Assembly (NCBI RefSeq): GCF_950295315.1
Contig: NC_080172.1
Coordinates: 115,027,735 to 115,091,734, forward strand
Length of the DNA: 64,000 nt
Source: Erinaceus europaeus
Lineage: Eukaryota; Chordata; Mammalia; Eulipotyphla; Erinaceidae
Direction of reading: 5' to 3'
Shown here: positions 52,401 to 58,400 of the stretch, piece by piece
Position numbering within the stretch: the stretch's first letter is position 1
Layout: the number at the start of each line of letters is the position of its first letter
The notes under the pieces: model-generated
What the model was told of the DNA's origin: nothing
The model's database searches: none
Seen by the model: the letters and a program-made list of their open reading frames with translations, nothing else
Made by a program: the position numbers and the translations under genes

Positions 52401-55400
52401 TTCAGCTGGGCCTCCTGCCACCACCGTCGCGACTCCAGAGTCGTCGTCGTCGTCGTCGTCACAAGAGAAAACTGCAGTTTGTGAAAAGACGGGAGAGGTG
52501 CCTTCCGTGATGACAGACGAGAAGAGAGCGGAGCCGGCTTCCACCTCAGAAACAGGGAGGCAGGCGTCTGAGCCGACTGCCGGCACCGCAGAGACGCCAC
52601 CCGACCGCGCCGGCTCGGCCTCCAGAGCGGACGCCAGTCGAAGTCGGGACGCCGTGGGGACCGCGCGAGCTGTGGAGGAGAGCCCGCCGGCCGGGCGGCT
52701 GCCCTCTCTCGACGCCAGGCCGCCGACCCCAGGGGCCTCGTTTGCCCGAGCCGAGGCCGGCGCCGACCCCGAGCCTGCGCGCGCCCGGCCACTCTCGCTC
52801 TCGCTCTCAAAAGCCGCTCCGGGGTCGGAAGAGGTGCTCGGGTCCGAGGAGGAGCCCGAGGCGGGGAAGCCGGAGCCGGCCGCTCGCGGCGAGCTGAGCG
52901 CGCACCAGAGAGCCGAAGCGGCGCCCGAGAGCTCGCCCCCGGCTCCCGAAGACGCGGAGGTCGCTCCTCCGGGGGGCGCGGCGAAGGACAAGGACGGCCG
53001 GGCCAGCAAAGGCAGGCGCTCCAGGACGGCCGCCGAGAAGCCCGTCACGCGCAAGAGCGAGAGGATCGACCGCGAGAAGCTGAAGCGGTGTGGCTCTCCG
53101 CGTGGAGAAGCGCAGAAGCTCCTCGAGTTCAAGCCGGAGCCCGAGAAGCCGGCGAGGACGGCCACCTCTAAGCCCCCGGCCGCCGAGCCCGAGCCGCCCG
53201 AGCCCAGCCTGCCCCTCGGCAGGACCAGGCGCCGCAACGTGAGGAGCGTCTACGCCACCGCCACCGCCACCACCACCGCGGGCGACCGCGACCACCGCTC
53301 CCCCGCCAGGGAGCCCGCCGCCGAGCAGCCGCGGCTGACCAGGAAGAGGCTCGAACGGGAGCTCCAGGAGGCCGCGGCCGCTCCCGCCACCCCGCGCCGG
53401 GGCAGGCCCCCCAAAACGCGGCGGCGGGCCGAGGAGGACGACGAGACGGAGACTAGAGAAGCCGGCGAGCCCCTCAGGCCCGCCGAGGGCTGGAGATCCC
53501 CCCGAGCTCAGAGATCGGCCGCCGGGGCCCCGCCGGGGAAAAGGGGGCGGAGCGAACCGAGAGCGGACGCCGAGCGACCCGAGGCTGCCGCCGCCGCCGC
53601 CCAGGCGAAGGAGACCCCGAAACCCAAGGCCGACAGGGACGCGGCGGCCGCCGGACCGAAACGGGCCGGGAAAGAAGTCGAAGTCGGCGCCGCGTCCGGC
53701 GGAGCGGCCCCCGAGGCCCTCGAGGCCTCCGCGGCCCCCGACAAGAGCTGCAGGGCGAAGAGGGGCCGGGCTCGGCACGCCAGGCCGACGGTGGACAGGG
53801 CCGCGAACCCCAGGAGCGCGGACGGCCCGGGCAGTCCGGAGACGAGCGAGGGCACCCCCGGACGGGGACGGGCACAGGCACAGGGACAGGGCGGCCCGCC
53901 GTCGCAGCCGGGCCCGGACCCGGGCGAGGGCGAGGGCGAGGGCTTGGAGGCGGCAGCTGGGTGTCCCGGAGCCAGGCCGTCGTCGGCAGCCGCGGGCCAG
54001 CCGGCCGGGCGGACGGAGCTGGAGCTGCAGCGCGCCGTGGAGAACATCGAGAGGCTCGCGTTCAGGGCGGCGGCCGCGGGGCCCCCGGAGGAGCTCGGCC
54101 CGCGGGGCGGGGACAGGCCCGCACCCCAGGCCAGCGAGACGGAACTGGCCGCGGCCATAGGCTCCATCACGAACGACGACGTCTCCGGAGAGCCCGAGCC
54201 CTTCCTGGCACCCCCACCGTCCGCGGCCGGACCTGGGACGGACGCCCGGCTGCTGCGGCCCCCCGGGGGAGGAATGGGGCCCGAGGCCGGTGAGGCCGAG
54301 TCCGGGATCGCGGAGGCCCAGGCGGCTGCGGGCTCTGTGGGGTCTGCGGGGCCGGCGGCCAGCGCTCCCGACGCTCCGACCAAGGGGGTCGGAGGGGGTG
54401 GCAGGGACGCGGACAGGGATGGGGACCGGGACGGGGACGCGGCCCTCGAGATCCCGGAGGCCAGGGCACCGAAGGGAGCCGAGGCTCCTCTCCCCCGGAG
54501 AGACAGAGGGCGCCAGAAACCTCGGGCTCGCCGCAAGCGCAATGCCGGCAAGAGGGTGGCGGCCCCCGCGGGAGCTGGCTCGGACCCCCGCGCCCCCCAG
54601 GCCCCCGCGGCCGACCCACTCCAGAGGGAGGACGACCCCCCGGCGGCCGAGGCAGCTCCAGGGCGGCCCCCGGAGGCCCCCCCGGAAGACGGGCACAGGG
54701 AGGAGCCCCCGCCGCCGCCGCCTCTCGGGTCTGGTGCCGCCACCCCAGCCGGGACCCCGTCCGCCGAGAGCGAGTCCCCAGAAAGCTGCGCTGGAGGGGA
54801 GACCCCGACCAGAGCGCCCACGCCCCCTGGCCTGCCGCCGCCCTCACAGCCACCACCGGCCGAGGACGACGACGAGGAGGAGGACGAGGAAGACGAGGAC
54901 GAGGAGGAGGACGAGGACGAGGCGGCCCCCGCCAGGTGTCAAGTGCACTCCATCATCGAAAGTGACCCGGTCACCCCGCCCAGCGACTCGAGCACACCCA
55001 CCCCCGCCATCCCTTCGGTGACTGCGGCGAAGCTCCCGCCCCCTGTCCCCGCCGGAGGGGTCCCCCACCAGAGTCCCCCGACTAAAGTGACGGAATGGAT
55101 CGCGAGGCCGGAGGAGCCCCGGGCTCAGTCCACTCCGTCCCCGGCTCTCCCTCCTGACACAAAAGCCTCTGACCTCGACCCCAGCTCCAGTACCCTGAGG
55201 AAGATCCTCACGGACCCCAAGTACGCGTCTGCCACGGGCAGCACATCCACAAGCGTCACAGCCGCCATCGCAGAGCCCGTCAGTGCCACCCCTGCTCTGC
55301 AGGAGGCGCCGGCCCTCTCGGTTGAGCCCACCAACCCCCTCTCAGAAGGAAAATCCACCCCGGTAGCAAACACCTCTGACGCACAGGCCGCAGAGGTCCC

Positions 55401-58400
55401 GGCTGTCAGTGACAAAGAAAAGGTGACTCCGGTCATCGCTCCCAAAATCACTTCTGTCATCAGTCGGATGCCTGTCAGTATCGATCTGGAGAATTCACAG
55501 AAGATAACTCTGGCCAAACCCCCCCCTCAGACCCTGACTGGCCTAGTGAGCGCCTTGACGGGCCTGGTGAACGTCTCCCTGGTCCCGGTGAACGCCCTGA
55601 AAGGCCCCGTGAAGGGGCCCGTGGCCACGCTGAAAGGCCTGGTGAACACGCCCGCCGGCCCCGTGAATGTCCTCAAGGGGCCCGTGAATGTTCTGACCGG
55701 GCCGGTGAACGTCCTCACCGCCCCCGTGAGCGCCACCGTGGGCACCGTCAACGCGGCCACCGGGGTGGTGAACTCGGCCCCGGGCGGTGCGGTGACGGCC
55801 GTGTCTGCCGCCGCGACGCCGGCCACAGGCGCGGCCACGGCGCCCCCGCCTGCCAAGTGCAAGCCGCGATCGGGCGCCGGCGAGAACAGCCGCTTCCACC
55901 CGGGCTCCATGGCCGTCCTCGACGACCGGCCGGCAGACGCGGGCCCCGGCGCCGGGCTGCGCGTGAACACTTCGGAAGGGGTCGTGCTCCTGAGCTACTC
56001 GGGCCAGAAGACCGAAGGGCCGCAGCGCATCAGCGCCAAGATCAGCCAGATCCCCCCCGCCAGCGCCATGGACATCGAGTTCCAGCAGTCTGTGTCCAAG
56101 TCCCAGGTCAAAGGGGACGCCGCCGCGCCCGCGCCCGCACCCGCGCCCAAAGGCACGCAGACCGCCGGCTACGCCAACGTGGCCACTCACTCCACCCTGG
56201 TGCTGACCGCCCAGACCTACAACGCGTCTCCCGTGATCTCGTCCGTGAAGGCCGACCGTCCCGCCCTGGACAAGCCCGAGCCCATCCACCTGTCGGTGTC
56301 CACACCTGTCACCCAGGGGGGCACGGTGAAGGTGCTCACGCAGGGCATCAACACGCCCCCCGTCCTGGTCCACAACCAGCTGGTCCTCACCCCGAGCATA
56401 GTCACCACCAACAAGAAGCTCGCCGACCCCGTCACCCTCAAAATCGAGACCAAGGTCCTCCAGCCGGCCAACCTGGGCTCCGCGCTCGCGCCCCACCACC
56501 CGCCCGCGCTGCCCAGCAAGCTGCCCGCAGAGGTGAACCACGTCGCCCCGGGCCCCGGCACCCCCGCGGATCGAACCGTCTCCCACCTGGCGCTCCCCAA
56601 GCCGGACGCCCATCCCCCCCGGCCCGGCGGCCCCACGACGCCCTCCTTCCCCAGGGCGTGCCACCCCAGCGGCACCGCGTCCGCCGCCCTGTCCACCAAC
56701 GCCACGGTCATGCTGGCGGCCGGCATCCCCGTGCCCCAGTTCATCTCCGGCCTCCACCCCGAGCAGTCCGTCATCATGCCTCCCCCCAGCATCACGCAGA
56801 CCGTGTCCCTGAGCCACCTGTCCCAGGGCGAGGTGCGGATGAACGCCCCCGCGCTGCCCAGCATCACCTACAGCATCCGGCCCGACACGCTGCAGGCCCC
56901 TCGCGCCCCGCCGCAGCCGCAGGCCTCGCAGATCGAGGTCCGGGCCCCGCAGCCCACCGCCCCCGGCGTCCCCGCGCTGGCCCCCCAGCACCCGCCGGAG
57001 GAGGAGGTGCGCTATCACCTGCCCGTGGCCCGGGCCACGGCGCCGGTGCAGTCGGAGGTGCTGGTCATGCAGTCCGAGTACCGGCTGCACCCCTACACGG
57101 TGCCCCGGGACGTGAGGATCATGGTGCACCCCCACGTGCCGGCGGCCGACGGGGTGGCAGTGGCGGCGGCGGGGAAGGCCGCCCCGACCAGCAAGGCCCC
57201 CCAGCAGCCGGCGAAGGAGGCGCCCAAGACGGCGGACGCCAAGGCGGCTCCTGGCCCCGGCCCGGCCCCGCACGGCGAGGCCCGCATCCTCGCCGTCACC
57301 CCCGGCAGCCAGCTCCAGGGACTGCCTCTGAGCCCGCCCGTCGTGGTGACCCACGGGGTGCAGATCGTGCACTCGAGCGGGGAGCTCTTCCAGGAGTACC
57401 GGTACGGCGACCTCCGCACCTACCCCGGCCCGGCTCCGCTCACACACGCGCAGTTTCCCGCCGCCGCCGCCGCCTCCTCCTCCTCCTCCTCCTCGGCCTC
57501 CGCCACCGCCTCCTCCGCCGCCTCCTCCGGCCATCCATCCAGGACCAAGGCTGCCGCTCAGGTGAGGACTTCCCCCGGTGCGGTGCGGTGCGGTGCGGTG
57601 CGGCCGGGCCTCCTGCAGGGCTTAAAGAGCGGCTTCCCGAACCGCAGGAAGGGGGCGAGCAGGCAGTCCCGAGGCCACTCGGCGCAGCTCCGGCCCCGGC
57701 TGCCGCCCCTGCGCGGTTCTGGCTCTGGGCCCGGTGGTGGTTCCGGACAGAACTCTGACCCTGGCCTTTCTCTCTCCTCCCCACTCCAGGGCTCCCCTCC
57801 CGAAGGGGAAACCTCGCAGCCCGCCCAGCCCGCCCAGCCGCCCCAGCCGCCCCAGCCGCCCGGCAGCAAGATGCCTCCGGTGTCGCAGGAGGCAAAGGGG
57901 ACACAGACAGTAGGGGAACAGCCTCGCCTGTCGGCCGTCCCCGCCAGCAGGCCCGCTGAAGCCCACGTCCAGGTTCAGAGGCCGCAGGCGGACGCGGGCC
58001 AGCCCTCCTACCCATCCCCCGTGTCCGTGTCCGTCTCCGTGAAGCCCGACCCCCCGGCTCCCCTCCCCGCTCAGGCCGCCCCAAAGCAGCCGCTGTTCGC
58101 CCCCGCCGCCTCGGGCCCCGGCACCCCTCCGGGCATGGCTCTGCAGCACGTGGAAGCGCCGCCTGCCCCGCAACAGGATCCCCCCGCACACCCGGCTCCC
58201 CAGAGGCCCGTGGATATGGTCCAGCTCCTGAAGGTAAGGGGGCCCCCGCACCCCCCACCCCCCACCCTCCACCCCGCGCCGGGCGAGCTGCCTCGCTCAC
58301 CTCACTGCGCGTCTCCCCTCCCGCGAGCAGAAGTACCCCATCGTGTGGCAGGGCCTGCTGGCTCTGAAGAACGACACGGCTGCCGTGCAGCTCCACTTCG

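Noticed and set aside
52807..54696. 629-residue open frame on the - strand, and a 437-residue one at 53508-54821
   Set aside because: They lie antisense to SPEN exon 11 where GC at third positions removes stop codons from other frames; composition is low-complexity Arg/Gly/Pro with no domain.
55543..57534. 663-residue - strand and 633-residue + strand alternative-frame ORFs
   Set aside because: Same GC-rich shadow effect; the SPEN frame carries the conserved protein.
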